Counted from the stretch's first letter, positions 10,337 to 19,131 are shown. The stretch is DNA of 64,000 bases from Paracoccus sp. C2R09 (GCF_018860625.1 NZ_JAHKQB010000007.1:62001-126000); one strand, 5' to 3'. Translations and numbers: made by a program. The notes: generated from the sequence alone by a model not told the origin.

Positions 10337-11066
10337 GACGCGCATCCTTCTTCTGGGCGGCACGACCGAGGCCCGCCGCATGGCCGATGCGCTGGCGGGG
10401 ATGGACGCGATCTACAGCCTTGCGGGCCGGACGGTGCAGCCATTGGCGATGCCGATCCCCATGCGCATCGGCGGCTTCGGCGGCACCATGGGGCTGGCGG
10501 ATTACCTGCGCAGCAACGGCGTTACCCATGTGATCGACGCGACCCATCCCTTTGCCGCGCGGATCAGCGCCAATGCCCATGCGGCCTGCGATGTGCTGGG
10601 TCTGCCGCTGATCCGGCTGGTCCGCCCGCCCTGGCAGGGCGATGGATGGCTGCATGTGCCCGACATGGCGGGTGCCGCCGCCGCGCTGCCCCGCGATCCG
10701 GCGCGGGTCTTCCTGGCGATCGGACGGATGCACCTGTCGGAATTCGCGCATCTGCCGCATCGCTGGCTGCTGCGGTTGGTGGATGCGCCGGACGCCCCGC
10801 CGCTGCCCGATGCGCAGGTGGTGATCGCGCGCGGCCCCTTTGCGGTCGAGGACGATCTGGACCTGATGCGCCGCCACGGCACCACCCATCTGGTGGCCAA
10901 GAACAGCGGCGGCGCAGGGGCCGAGGCCAAGCTGCATGCCGCGCGCGCGCTGGGCGTGCAGGTCGTGATGATCGACCGCCCCGTGCTGCCGCCGTGCCCG
11001 CAGGCGGCCCATCCGGCGCAGGTGCTGGATTGGCTGCATCACGCCCCCGCCGATCTGGGCGCATAG
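10335..11066 (+). CDS. cobK: Precorrin-6A reductase, antisense within cob operon
   Basis: A 243-residue CobK, the NADPH-dependent reductase that turns precorrin-6A (product of CobF) into precorrin-6B (substrate of CobL). The start ILLLGGTTEARRMADAL, followed by DYLRSNGVTHVIDATHPFAARISANA and VAKNSGGAGAEAKLHAA, is typical of the family. It is the only gene of this block on the plus strand. Its ATG shares two bases with the ATG of cobL, and its last 28 bases overlap the end of cobJ on the other strand. Any cobJ-cobL transcript therefore contains a full antisense copy of cobK. The ribosome binding site is weak (AGGG at nine bases) and no convincing promoter is visible in the cobL coding region. 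Confidence 0.93.
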   Translation: MTRILLLGGTTEARRMADALAGMDAIYSLAGRTVQPLAMPIPMRIGGFGGTMGLADYLRSNGVTHVIDATHPFAARISANAHAACDVLGLPLIRLVRPPWQGDGWLHVPDMAGAAAALPRDPARVFLAIGRMHLSEFAHLPHRWLLRLVDAPDAPPLPDAQVVIARGPFAVEDDLDLMRRHGTTHLVAKNSGGAGAEAKLHAARALGVQVVMIDRPVLPPCPQAAHPAQVLDWLHHAPADLGA

Positions 11067-11770
11067 ACCCACCGCCCCACGCGGCGCGTCGCGGAATTGC
11101 CGACGATCACCACCGTGCGCATGTCGGCCATGTCGGGGGTGGCCTCGGCCAGCGTGGCGATGCGCAGTTCCTCGTCCGGGGTCGAGACCGCGCGGGCGAA
11201 GATCAGCAGGCGCTCGGGCTCGCATTCCTCGCGCAGGATCTGCAGCACGCGGGCGAACCCCTCGGGGCGCGATTTCGAACGCGGGTTGTAGAAGGCCATC
11301 GCGAAATCGCCCATCGCGGCGTGACGCAGGCGTTTTTCGATCAGCGCGAAGGGCTTGAGGTTGTCCGACAGGTTGATCGCGCAGAAATCATGGCCCAGGG
11401 GCGCCCCCGCCCGCGCGGCGGCGGCCAGCATGGCGGTGATCCCCGGCAGGATACGGATGTCGGGATCGGTGCCGCGTTCCTCCAAGCCCTCGAACAGGGC
11501 GGCGGCCATGGCGAAGACCCCCGGATCCCCCGATGACACGATGACCACCCGCGCGCCGCCCTGCGCCAAGTCCAGCGCGTGGCGGGCGCGGTCCAGCTCG
11601 ACCCGGTTGTCGGAGGGGTGCAGCCGCAGGCCGGGGCGCGGCGCGACCCGCGCGACATAGGGGATATAGCCGATGATGTCGGTCGCATCCGCCAGGGCCT
11701 GCGTCACCTCGGGGGTGACCAGCGCATCGGCACCGGGGCCCAGGCCCGCGACGGTGATCCGACCGGTCAT
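11039..11770 (-). CDS. cobJ: Precorrin-3B C17-methyltransferase
   Basis: A 243-residue ring-contraction methyltransferase that converts precorrin-3B to precorrin-4. Seen motifs are ITVAGLGPGADALVTPEV at the N-terminus, DIIGYIPYVARV, VIVSSGDPGVFAMAAALFE, ILPGITAMLAAAARAGAPLGHDFCAINLSD and the MAFYNPRSKSRP block. It overlaps cobI by four bases upstream, and its 3' end overlaps cobK on the opposite strand by 28 bases. The next sense gene, cobL, starts about 700 bases later, and the gap is filled entirely by antisense cobK. Confidence 0.95.
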   Translation of the reverse strand: MTGRITVAGLGPGADALVTPEVTQALADATDIIGYIPYVARVAPRPGLRLHPSDNRVELDRARHALDLAQGGARVVIVSSGDPGVFAMAAALFEGLEERGTDPDIRILPGITAMLAAAARAGAPLGHDFCAINLSDNLKPFALIEKRLRHAAMGDFAMAFYNPRSKSRPEGFARVLQILREECEPERLLIFARAVSTPDEELRIATLAEATPDMADMRTVVIVGNSATRRVGRWVYAPRSAGA

Positions 11771-12504
11771 TCCGGGCACCTGAATTCCGGGCGGCGGCCA
11801 TGGCCGTGGACCATGACGATCGCGAAATAGGGGCAGTCGGTCGCGTCCACGTCGCGCAGACGCGCCAGCCGCTGATCGGGCATGGTGCCGCGTTCGATCA
11901 GCCAGGCATCGTCCAGCCGGCCCGTCGCCTGCAGCGCGGCGCGAATGCGGGGCAGGTTGCGGCCCGTCTTCATCACCACGATGGCATCCGACATCGCCAT
12001 ACGCCGTTCCAGCTCGGGCTGCGGCAGCGTTCCCGCCAGCACCGTCAGCACGTCGTCGCCCCAGGTGATGGGCGATCCGGTCGCGGTCCAGCAGCCCGAC
12101 ATGCCGGTGATGCCGGGGATCACCTGGGTTTCGACGCGGCCCTGCAGGCGGACGTACAGGTGCATGAACGATCCATAGAAGAAGGGGTCCCCCTCGCACA
12201 GGACCACAAGGTCGTCGGTCGCAGCCAAGGCCGCCAGCCGGTCGGCCCAATCGTCGTAGAACCGCGCCAGCGCGTCGTTATAGGCCGGGCTGTCGAAGGG
12301 AACCTCGGTCGTGATGGGGTATTCCATCGCGTGTTCGGGAATGCCTGCGGGCAGGATGCCCTCGACGATGCGGCGGGCCTGCCCCTGCCGCCCCGGCTTG
12401 CGGAAGAAGGCCACCTGCCTTGCGCCGCGCACCGCGCGATCGGCACGGACCGATATCAGGTCGGGGTCGCCCGGCCCCAGCCCTGCGCAGATGATGCGTC
12501 CCAT
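11767..12504 (-). CDS. cobI: Precorrin-2 C20-methyltransferase
   Basis: A 245-residue tetrapyrrole methylase that makes precorrin-3A from precorrin-2, the first corrin-specific step after CobA. Motifs are RIICAGLGPGDPDLISVRA, ALAATDDLVVLCEGDPFFYGSFMHLY and VIPGITGMSGCWTATGSPITWGDD. ATG 12504 is chosen because GGAAGGAG lies seven bases upstream, partly inside the cobH stop region. It is four bases from cobH and overlaps cobJ by four. Confidence 0.95.
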   Translation of the reverse strand: MGRIICAGLGPGDPDLISVRADRAVRGARQVAFFRKPGRQGQARRIVEGILPAGIPEHAMEYPITTEVPFDSPAYNDALARFYDDWADRLAALAATDDLVVLCEGDPFFYGSFMHLYVRLQGRVETQVIPGITGMSGCWTATGSPITWGDDVLTVLAGTLPQPELERRMAMSDAIVVMKTGRNLPRIRAALQATGRLDDAWLIERGTMPDQRLARLRDVDATDCPYFAIVMVHGHGRRPEFRCPE

Positions 12505-12508
12505 CCGA

Positions 12509-13138
12509 TCACTCCTTCCGACTGGCCAGCGCATTGACGGCGGCGACGGTGATGGCCGATCCGCCCAGCCGCCCCTGCACGATCAGCGAGGGCACGGGCG
12601 GCGCGGCCATCAGCGCATCCTTGGATTCCATCGCGCCGACGAAGCCCACCGGGCAGCCGATGATGGCGGCGGGGCGCGGGCAGTCGGGATCCTCCAGCAT
12701 GTTCAGCAGGTGGAACAGCGCGGTGGGCGCATTGCCGATGGCGACGATCGCACCGGCCAGGTGGGGGCGCCACAGCTCCAGCGCGGCGGCGCTGCGGGTA
12801 TTGCCCATCTGCTGCGCCAGTTCCGGCGTGCGCGGATCGTTCAGCGTGCAGATGACAGGGTTGTGCGCGGGCAGGCGGGGGCGGGTGATCCCCTCGCTGA
12901 CCATGCGCGCATCGCAGAGGATCGGCGCGCCATCCGCAAGCGCCTGCCGCGCCGTTGCGGCCATGCCGGGGGTGAAGCGGATGTCGCGTTCCAGCCCGAC
13001 CAGCCCCGCGGCGTGGATCATCCGCACGGCGACCGGTTCCTCGTCCGCGTCGAAGCGGGCCAGATCGGCCTCGGCCCGGATCGTGGCGAAGGACTGGCGA
13101 TAGATCGCGGCCCCGTCGGTTTCATAGTGATGGGGCAT
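12509..13138 (-). CDS. cobH: Precorrin-8X methylmutase
   Basis: A 209-residue CobH that moves the C11 methyl group to C12, giving hydrogenobyrinic acid. The sequence starts MPHHYETDGAAIYRQSFATI and contains SEGITRPRLPAHNPVICTLNDP, IGNAPTALFHLLNMLED and GCPVGFVGAMESKDAL, all typical of the family. The ATG shares one base with the cobG stop (TGATG). The length is normal. Confidence 0.95.
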   Translation of the reverse strand: MPHHYETDGAAIYRQSFATIRAEADLARFDADEEPVAVRMIHAAGLVGLERDIRFTPGMAATARQALADGAPILCDARMVSEGITRPRLPAHNPVICTLNDPRTPELAQQMGNTRSAAALELWRPHLAGAIVAIGNAPTALFHLLNMLEDPDCPRPAAIIGCPVGFVGAMESKDALMAAPPVPSLIVQGRLGGSAITVAAVNALASRKE

Positions 13139-14226
13139 CAGGGCACCTTGGTCAGTTGGTCGGGGTGAAGCCCGCGCAGCCCGGCCGGGTCCGAGGCGCG
13201 TCCGTGGCGGATCACGTCGAAGCCCTGCGGCGTCGCGGTCAGGGTCAGGTCGGCGGGGCGCGGACAGGCGCATCCCTTGGCGCAGCCCGAGACATGCAGC
13301 ACCGCGCCTTGCGGCATCAGGGGCGCCAGGTCGCGGGCCAGCTGGCGGACGGGCGCATGGGCCGATGCGCAGGCGGGTGCGCCGGGGCAGGCATGGGTGC
13401 GCAGCAGCGGATCGTCGGCCCGCAGGATCAGCCCCGGCATGGCGGGCAGGCTGCGGGCCGCGCAGACCATGATCATGCGCCAGGGCGTCATCCGGAGGGG
13501 CGCAAGGCGCGACAGCCTGCGCAGCGTGTCGGGCGGGATCTGGCCTAATTCGAAGCCCGCCAGCATCCCGGCAGGTGTCGCGCCGGGGCTGGGTCGCGCG
13601 GCGGGGGGCAGTGCGGGAATTTCTGCGGCGGGACGGATGCCGGCGGCGATCAGCGCGGCCATGCGGCCCCGACCACCCGGCGCGCCGCCACGGTCCAGGA
13701 ACCAGCGGGCCATCGCGACCACGTCGTCTGGCCCGCGCAGGGGGGAGGCAAGCTCCATGCCGTCGGCGCGGATCAGGTCGCCCTCGATCCGGATATCGGC
13801 GGGCGCATCGGTCAGGACGGGCTGGGCGTCGTCGATGGCGATGCCGAACTTGGGCGGAAGGGGCAGGCGGCTGTCGGTCAGGGCGTGGGCGACATCGGCG
13901 GCCAGCTGGTCGGTCGCGGGCGTGGCAAATGGCGTGACGATGATGTTGCGCAGCTGCTCGGTCGCAGGGTCGGGGTCCAGAAGGCCCGCATCCCGCAGCG
14001 CGTCCAGCAGGGGGGTGTGGGTGGCCTGCGTGACGCCGCGCAGTTGCAGGTTCGCGCGGCCCGTCAGCTCGATCGTGCCGTTGCCCCAGATCTCGGCGGC
14101 GTCGGCGATCGTTTCGGCCTGCGCGCGGGTCAGCCTGCCGCCGCGCGGACGGATCCGGACGATCAGCCCGTCGCCGGATTCCATCGGGCGCAGGGCACCG
14201 GGGCACCATCCTCGGATCCCGCTCAT
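13138..14226 (-). CDS. cobG: Precorrin-3B synthase (oxygen-dependent)
   Basis: A 362-residue protein of the nitrite/sulfite reductase fold that uses O2 to hydroxylate precorrin-3A at C20 with lactone formation. Cysteines that would bind an Fe-S cluster are in ACPGAPACASAHAP and VSGCAKGCACPRP in the C-terminal third. The N-terminal ferredoxin-like half carries IRPRGGRLTRAQAETIADAA. The presence of cobG shows that the aerobic route is used. The gene starts at ATG 14226, overlapping the cobN stop by four bases. Confidence 0.92.
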   Translation of the reverse strand: MSGIRGWCPGALRPMESGDGLIVRIRPRGGRLTRAQAETIADAAEIWGNGTIELTGRANLQLRGVTQATHTPLLDALRDAGLLDPDPATEQLRNIIVTPFATPATDQLAADVAHALTDSRLPLPPKFGIAIDDAQPVLTDAPADIRIEGDLIRADGMELASPLRGPDDVVAMARWFLDRGGAPGGRGRMAALIAAGIRPAAEIPALPPAARPSPGATPAGMLAGFELGQIPPDTLRRLSRLAPLRMTPWRMIMVCAARSLPAMPGLILRADDPLLRTHACPGAPACASAHAPVRQLARDLAPLMPQGAVLHVSGCAKGCACPRPADLTLTATPQGFDVIRHGRASDPAGLRGLHPDQLTKVP

Positions 14227-17200
14227 TCGGCGGCTCCCAGGGTTGCGGCGATGGAATTGCGGCGCGTCACCCACAGGCCCGCATCGTGCAGGCGGCGGAA
14301 CAGGTCGCGCATGGCCTGAAGCGCCGCCGGGTTGGCATCCGCCATGAAGCCCTCGATCTCGGGGCGGCCAAGCGTCGCGTCGTGATAAAGATCGAAGAGA
14401 TGCGGCGGCACGGCACCCGCCAGATGCGCGAAGGCCGCCATGTGGTCCAGCGTCGCCGCGATCTCGGCCGCGCCGCGAAAGCCGTGGCGGGTCATCGCAT
14501 CGGCCCATGCGGGATCGGCGGCGCGGGCACGGACGGTGCGGGCAATCTCCTCGGGCAGGGTGCGGGCGCGGGGGCGGTCGGGCTGCGTCGCGTCCAGGTG
14601 ATAGAGCGCGGGCGCAGCGCCCCGGATCCGCGCGACGGCGGCGGCGAAACCGGCCTCGTGCGCGGCATAGTCGGCGGCCAGCAGCAGGTCCGATTCCGGC
14701 AGGTCCTGCGCGTGGACGAAGCTGTCGGCCCCGGCCATGCGCAGATCCAGCGCATCGCGGTCGCGGCGCGATTGCCCGTCCGCGCCGATGGCCCATTCGG
14801 ACGCGGCCAGCCATGCCTCGCCCGCGGCGGCACGGGCGGCGTCGGTAAAGCTGTCGGGCGCCGTCCCCATCCCCAGGCCATAGCTGCCAGGCGCGGGACC
14901 GAAGACGCGCGGCGCATCGGTGGCATAGGGGTTCTGGTCCGGTGCCTCATCGCGTTCGGCCAGCGCGCGGATGCCCGTCTGGAACATCTGCGCCAGCACC
15001 GGGAACACGTCGCGGAACAGCCCCGAGACCCGCAGCGTCACGTCAATGCGCGGGCGGCCCAGCAGCGCCAGCGGCACGACCTCGACCCCGTTCACGCGGC
15101 CTGATCCTTCGTCCCAGACGGGGCGCAGCCCGGCCAGGTGCAAGGCCATGGCGAATTCCTCGCCCGCGGTGCGCATCGTGGCGCTGCCCCACAGATCGAC
15201 GACCAGCCCGCGCGGCCAGTCGCCATGGTCCTGCAGGTGGCGGCGCAGCAGCTCCTCGGCAAGTTTCACGCCCTGCGCATGGGCGGCGGGGGTCGGGACC
15301 GCGCGCGGATCGGTGGAAAACAGGTTCCGCCCCGTGGGCATCACGTCGGACCGGCCCCGTGCGGGCGATCCGGATGGTCCGGGGGCCACGAAGCGCCCCG
15401 CCAGCGCTGTCGCCAGCCCTGCGCGTTCGGCATCGCCGCAGGGGCCGCTGCCCCAGATATGCAGCCCCTCGCCGTACTGGCTTTCCTTGATGTCGCAGAC
15501 GAAGCGGTCGATCCGGGTGATCGCCTCGGCGGCCGAGGCATCGGCGGGAATGCCCAGATCGGTTTCGACGCCCGATGCGCGGGCCTCGTCGCGGATATCT
15601 GCGATCAGGCGGTCGCGGCGGGCGGGGTCCAGCCCGTCGGCGGTCGAATATTCGTCCAGCAGCCGTTCCAGCGCGGCCATGCCGGCAGGCAGGCTGGCGG
15701 CGCGCATCGGCGGGGGCATGTGCCCCAGCGTGACCGCGCCCAGGCGGCGCTTGGCCTGCGCAGCCTCGCCCGGGTCGTTGACGATGAAGGGGTAGATCAC
15801 CGGCAGCGCCCCGGTCAGCGCCTGCGGCCAGCATTCGCCCGACAGCGCGACCGATTTGCCCGGCAGCCATTCCAGCGTGCCATGCGCCCCCATGTGGATC
15901 ATCGCGTCCGGTGCCTGCGCCCGCAGCCACAGGTAGAAGGCGACATAGGCATGGCGGGGCACGCGGGTCAGGTCGTGGTATTCGTCCTCGCGCCACTTTC
16001 GGTGGCTGCGCTCGGGTTGCAGCGCCAGGATCAGGTCGTCGCGGACCAGAGCGCGCAAGTGGAACGCGCCGTCGCGGCAATCGGGGTCGTCCGAGGGATC
16101 GCCCCATTCGGCCCGCAGCCGGTCCCGCAGCGCCTGCGGCAGCGTGGCGAGCGCGGCGCGGTAATCGTCCAGCGGCCAGCGGATCGTCGCCTCGGCCAGC
16201 CCCGCCGCGACAGGCGCATGCCCCAGCATCCCCGCCACCGCATCCGCGGATGCCAGCGCGTCCAGCCCCACCGCATGGGCCATCTGCCAGTCCCGCCCAG
16301 GATAGGTGGACAGCACCATCGCCACGCGCGGCCCATCGCGTTCCGACAGGCGCAGCCATGCCGCGATCCGGTTGCAGGCCGCGTCCACCATGGCCGGGTC
16401 GGGCCGATGGACGAAGCGCGAATACTGCAGCAGGGGGTCGCGCGGCGCGGGGGATTTGAAGCTGACGACTCCCGCGAAGACGCGCCCGTCCACCTCGGGC
16501 AGGACGACGTTCATGGCAAGATCAGACGGTGACAGCCCACGCTCGGCCTCGGCCCATTCGCGGCGGCGGTTGGTGGACAGTGCGATCTGGAAGACGGGGC
16601 AGGTCAGGTCGCCGAAGGGTGCTGCGGAAAAGCCTGTCGCGTTGACGATGGCGCGCGGGCGCAGGTCGGCCTCGCGCAGGAAATCGGCAAAGCCCTTGGC
16701 CTTGAGCGACGGGGTGAAGACTCCGATTGCCGGGATGCCGCGATCGCGCAGGGCGCGGATCACGGCGTCGATGGCTGCGGTATCGGCGGCGGCCAGCCAG
16801 CTGCGATAGAAGGTGACGAGGATGGCCCCCTGCGGCGGGGCCGGAACGACGCCCAGGTCGGGGTCGTGGAACCCCATCTGCGGCAGCGCGGTGCGGCCCG
16901 CGACCGGGGCGGCGTGCAGCCCCGCCGCGATGGCCAGCTGCGCCAATGCCGCCTGCGCGGCCACGGCACCGCCCTGGTCGCAATGGCGGCGCAGCACGCG
17001 CAGCACCGATGCGGGAACTGTGGACATCTCCTCCAGCCGGGGGTCGTCGCGCCCGTCGGCGGGCAGGACCGCCAGGGCGATCCCCCTGCGTCGCGCCAGG
17101 TCCTGAACGGATGCAAGGCCATAGGGCCAATAGGCCTCGCCGCCAATCAGGCGGATCAGGATGCCCCTGGCCCCCGACAGCGTCTGGTCGACATAGGTAT

Positions 17201-17405
17201 CGACCGATACCGGGTGCCGCAGCGCCACGAGGTTGCACAGCCGCAGCGAAGGCAGCCCGCCATCCGCCCGGTGCCAGCCCGCCGCGAACGCGCCCAGGTC
17301 GCTGTCGGAGAAGGACAGCGCCACCAGGTCCCCCGGCGTCTGGCCGGGATCGAAGGGGGCGTCCGTTTCCTCGAGCCCCACGCGTTCGCGGAAGACCACA
17401 TGCAT
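14223..17405 (-). CDS. cobN: Cobaltochelatase subunit CobN
   Basis: A 1060-residue large subunit of the ATP-dependent cobaltochelatase CobNST, which inserts cobalt into hydrogenobyrinic acid a,c-diamide. The central region RAQAPDAMIHMGAHGTLEWLPGK and the ALSGECWPQALTGALPVIYPF segment are CobN/BchH signatures. The C-terminal part contains DESIHAQD-like and FGPAPGSYGLGMG motifs (here ADSFVHAQDLPESDLLLAADYAAHE). It is somewhat shorter than the 1275-residue Pseudomonas denitrificans CobN, mainly at the N-terminus, with no sign of breakage. cobS and cobT are not in the window. The start shares one base with the cobW stop. Confidence 0.94.
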   Translation of the reverse strand: MHVVFRERVGLEETDAPFDPGQTPGDLVALSFSDSDLGAFAAGWHRADGGLPSLRLCNLVALRHPVSVDTYVDQTLSGARGILIRLIGGEAYWPYGLASVQDLARRRGIALAVLPADGRDDPRLEEMSTVPASVLRVLRRHCDQGGAVAAQAALAQLAIAAGLHAAPVAGRTALPQMGFHDPDLGVVPAPPQGAILVTFYRSWLAAADTAAIDAVIRALRDRGIPAIGVFTPSLKAKGFADFLREADLRPRAIVNATGFSAAPFGDLTCPVFQIALSTNRRREWAEAERGLSPSDLAMNVVLPEVDGRVFAGVVSFKSPAPRDPLLQYSRFVHRPDPAMVDAACNRIAAWLRLSERDGPRVAMVLSTYPGRDWQMAHAVGLDALASADAVAGMLGHAPVAAGLAEATIRWPLDDYRAALATLPQALRDRLRAEWGDPSDDPDCRDGAFHLRALVRDDLILALQPERSHRKWREDEYHDLTRVPRHAYVAFYLWLRAQAPDAMIHMGAHGTLEWLPGKSVALSGECWPQALTGALPVIYPFIVNDPGEAAQAKRRLGAVTLGHMPPPMRAASLPAGMAALERLLDEYSTADGLDPARRDRLIADIRDEARASGVETDLGIPADASAAEAITRIDRFVCDIKESQYGEGLHIWGSGPCGDAERAGLATALAGRFVAPGPSGSPARGRSDVMPTGRNLFSTDPRAVPTPAAHAQGVKLAEELLRRHLQDHGDWPRGLVVDLWGSATMRTAGEEFAMALHLAGLRPVWDEGSGRVNGVEVVPLALLGRPRIDVTLRVSGLFRDVFPVLAQMFQTGIRALAERDEAPDQNPYATDAPRVFGPAPGSYGLGMGTAPDSFTDAARAAAGEAWLAASEWAIGADGQSRRDRDALDLRMAGADSFVHAQDLPESDLLLAADYAAHEAGFAAAVARIRGAAPALYHLDATQPDRPRARTLPEEIARTVRARAADPAWADAMTRHGFRGAAEIAATLDHMAAFAHLAGAVPPHLFDLYHDATLGRPEIEGFMADANPAALQAMRDLFRRLHDAGLWVTRRNSIAATLGAAE

Positions 17406-18448
17406 CAGGCGGGCACGGCCTGCAGCATCGCGCGGATTGCGGGCGCGTCGATGCGGTCGTGTTCGGCGATCACCACCAGGCGCGAGGTGCGCGGCGCATC
17501 GCCCCAGGGGCGGTCGTACTGGTGACGGACGCGGGCGCCCACGGCCTGCACCAGCAGGCGCATCGGCTTGCCCGCGACGGCCACGTGCCCCTTGACGCGC
17601 AGGATGTCATGCGTCCGCGCCAGTTCCGCGATGCGGTCCGACAGCGCCTGCGGATCGTCGATCTCGGGGAGGCCCACGACGATGGTGTCGAAATCCTCGT
17701 GTTCGTGGTCGTCGGCGCCGTCATGGTGGCTGGGGCGGGCGTCGATATCGTCCTCGGCGGCGGCGTTCAGGCCCAGGATCAGGCGCGGATCGATCGCCCC
17801 TTCGGTCACGGCCAGCATGGGCAGCTTGCGCGGGGCCTCGGCCTCGATTGCGGCGCGGGCGCGGGCCAGGCCGTCCTCGCCCGCAAGGTCCGCCTTGGTC
17901 AGCAGGATGACGTCGGCACAGGCGATCTGATCCTCGAAGACCTCGCCCAGGGGGGTGTCGTGATCCAGGCTGTCATCGGCCAGGCGCTGGGCCTGCACGG
18001 CATCCTCGTCGGGGGCGAAGCGGCCTGCGGCCACGGCCTCGGCATCGGCCAGGGCGATCACCCCGTCCACGGTGATGCGCGACCGGATCGCGGGCCAGTC
18101 GAAGGCCTTGAGCAGGGGCTTGGGCAGCGCAAGGCCCGAGGTCTCGATCAGGATGTGGTCGGGCTTCTGCGGCAGGGCCATCAGCCGTTCCAGCGTCGGG
18201 ATGAAGTCGTCGGCCACCGTGCAGCAGATGCAGCCGTTCGAAAGCTCCAGGATGGCATCGGCGGGGCAGTTGTCGTCGGCGCAGCCCTTCAGGATGTCGC
18301 CATCGACGCCCATCGTGCCGAATTCGTTGACCAGCACGGCCAGCCGCTTGCCCTGCGGGTTCTGCATCAGGTGACGGATCAGGGTCGTCTTGCCTGCGCC
18401 CAGAAAGCCCGTGATGACGGTGACGGGGGTCTTGGTGAGGTCGGTCAT
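17405..18448 (-). CDS. cobW: CobW GTPase, metal chaperone of cobalamin synthesis
   Basis: A 347-residue G3E-family GTPase. The P-loop FLGAGKTTL is near residue 15, the zinc/cobalt-binding CICC is in LSNGCICCTVADDF near residue 75, and LTKADL serves as the guanine-recognition motif. A histidine- and aspartate-rich stretch, HHDGADDHEHEDFD, around residue 235 is a likely metal-binding linker. The C-terminal CobW_C domain follows. CobW is thought to deliver cobalt to CobN. It lies between the DUF1636 gene and cobN in the operon. Confidence 0.94.
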   Translation of the reverse strand: MTDLTKTPVTVITGFLGAGKTTLIRHLMQNPQGKRLAVLVNEFGTMGVDGDILKGCADDNCPADAILELSNGCICCTVADDFIPTLERLMALPQKPDHILIETSGLALPKPLLKAFDWPAIRSRITVDGVIALADAEAVAAGRFAPDEDAVQAQRLADDSLDHDTPLGEVFEDQIACADVILLTKADLAGEDGLARARAAIEAEAPRKLPMLAVTEGAIDPRLILGLNAAAEDDIDARPSHHDGADDHEHEDFDTIVVGLPEIDDPQALSDRIAELARTHDILRVKGHVAVAGKPMRLLVQAVGARVRHQYDRPWGDAPRTSRLVVIAEHDRIDAPAIRAMLQAVPA

Positions 18449-18451
18449 GGA

Positions 18452-18805
18452 TCACTCCTGCGGGGGGATGCGCGCAAGGCTCTGCTTGCGGAAGATGACG
18501 GGGCGCTGGCGCCAGGGGACGATGCCGTCGGCGCTGGCGGCATAGGCTGCGGCGCCTTCGCGGATGTCGGCGGCGTCGTCGGGGCCGAGGCGGCCATAGA
18601 CATAGGACCACTTGCCCGGCGCATGAAGCGCGACGGAACAGCCCTGCGAACAGGCGGACAGGCATTCGACGGGGCGCACCTGCACCCCCTCGGGCGGGGC
18701 GTCGGACAGGGCGGCGTGCAGGGTCGCGCCGGGGCGGGGTGCGTCGGGGTCTGCCGCCGGGTCGGTGCCCCGGCAGGTGGTGCAGACATGCAGAATGGCG
18801 CGCAT
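18452..18805 (-). CDS. DUF1636 metal-binding protein, first gene of cob operon
   Basis: A 117-residue small cytoplasmic protein of the DUF1636 family, which resembles thioredoxin-like ferredoxins. Four cysteines stand out: HVCTTCRGTD at residues 8-11, and VECLSACSQGCSVAL at residues 49-57. Proteins of this family are common beside cobW/cobN and are assumed to bind metal or an Fe-S cluster; no function is proven. ATG 18805 is preceded by AAAGGA at ten bases. It is the first gene after the riboswitch and is three bases from cobW. Confidence 0.82.
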   Translation of the reverse strand: MRAILHVCTTCRGTDPAADPDAPRPGATLHAALSDAPPEGVQVRPVECLSACSQGCSVALHAPGKWSYVYGRLGPDDAADIREGAAAYAASADGIVPWRQRPVIFRKQSLARIPPQE

Positions 18806-18914
18806 CGCGGGCCCGTCCTTTCGCTTCGGCGGCAGGGCATGGCCAACAGGACGGCCCGGATGGCCGCCGACTGCCGGTTGCGGAAAACACCCCGTCCGCC
18901 CGTGATCATTCGGC

Positions 18915-19085
18915 GCTGGCAGGTCTCCCGGCTTGCGGATCAAACGGTCGGCCCGCCTTCCCGGCATCAGCCAGTGGCACGGGGCACGACCTCTCCGGTC
19001 ACGGTCGCGGGGGCGGCTGCGTTCGGGCGGTGGCCCTTCGCATTCCCTCTTCGCCCGCCTTGCGGCGGGAACCAGCGCGGGTTTA
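18915..19085 (-). promoter_or_regulatory. Cobalamin riboswitch at head of cob operon
   Basis: The minus strand carries the aptamer elements in order: GAAGAGGGAATGCGAAGGGCC, GCAGCCGCCCCCGCGACCGT, GTGCCACTGGC, GCCGGGAAGGCGGG and the B12 box AAGCCGGGAGACCTGCC (about 18919-18935). About 110 bases then separate the aptamer from the first gene. It presumably represses the whole cob operon when adenosylcobalamin is present. Together with the short spacers on either side it accounts for the 326-base gene-free stretch 18806-19131. Limits are approximate. Confidence 0.92.
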
Positions 19086-19108
19086 CCAAAGTCCGGACCG
19101 CCCCCGAA

Positions 19109-19114
19109 TGTCAA
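19109..19114 (-). promoter_or_regulatory. Possible -35 element of the cob operon promoter
   Basis: A perfect TTGACA on the minus strand lies about 25 bases upstream of the riboswitch 5' end. The -10 candidate 17-18 bases downstream is poor (TTTGGT). It overlaps the alternative ATG (19108) of the divergent cobO gene, which argues for the GTG start of cobO. Confidence 0.35.
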
Positions 19115-19131
19115 CCGAAAGGACCGATCCC

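Noticed and set aside
9044..11536. An 830-codon plus-strand frame across cobE, cobL, cobK and cobJ
   Set aside because: Composition is arginine/alanine shadow, and cobK occupies the same strand in another frame with clear family motifs.
14223..17405. CobN considered truncated because it is shorter than the Pseudomonas denitrificans protein
   Set aside because: All central and C-terminal motifs are intact, the start overlaps cobW in the usual TGATG way, and shorter CobN forms are plausible.
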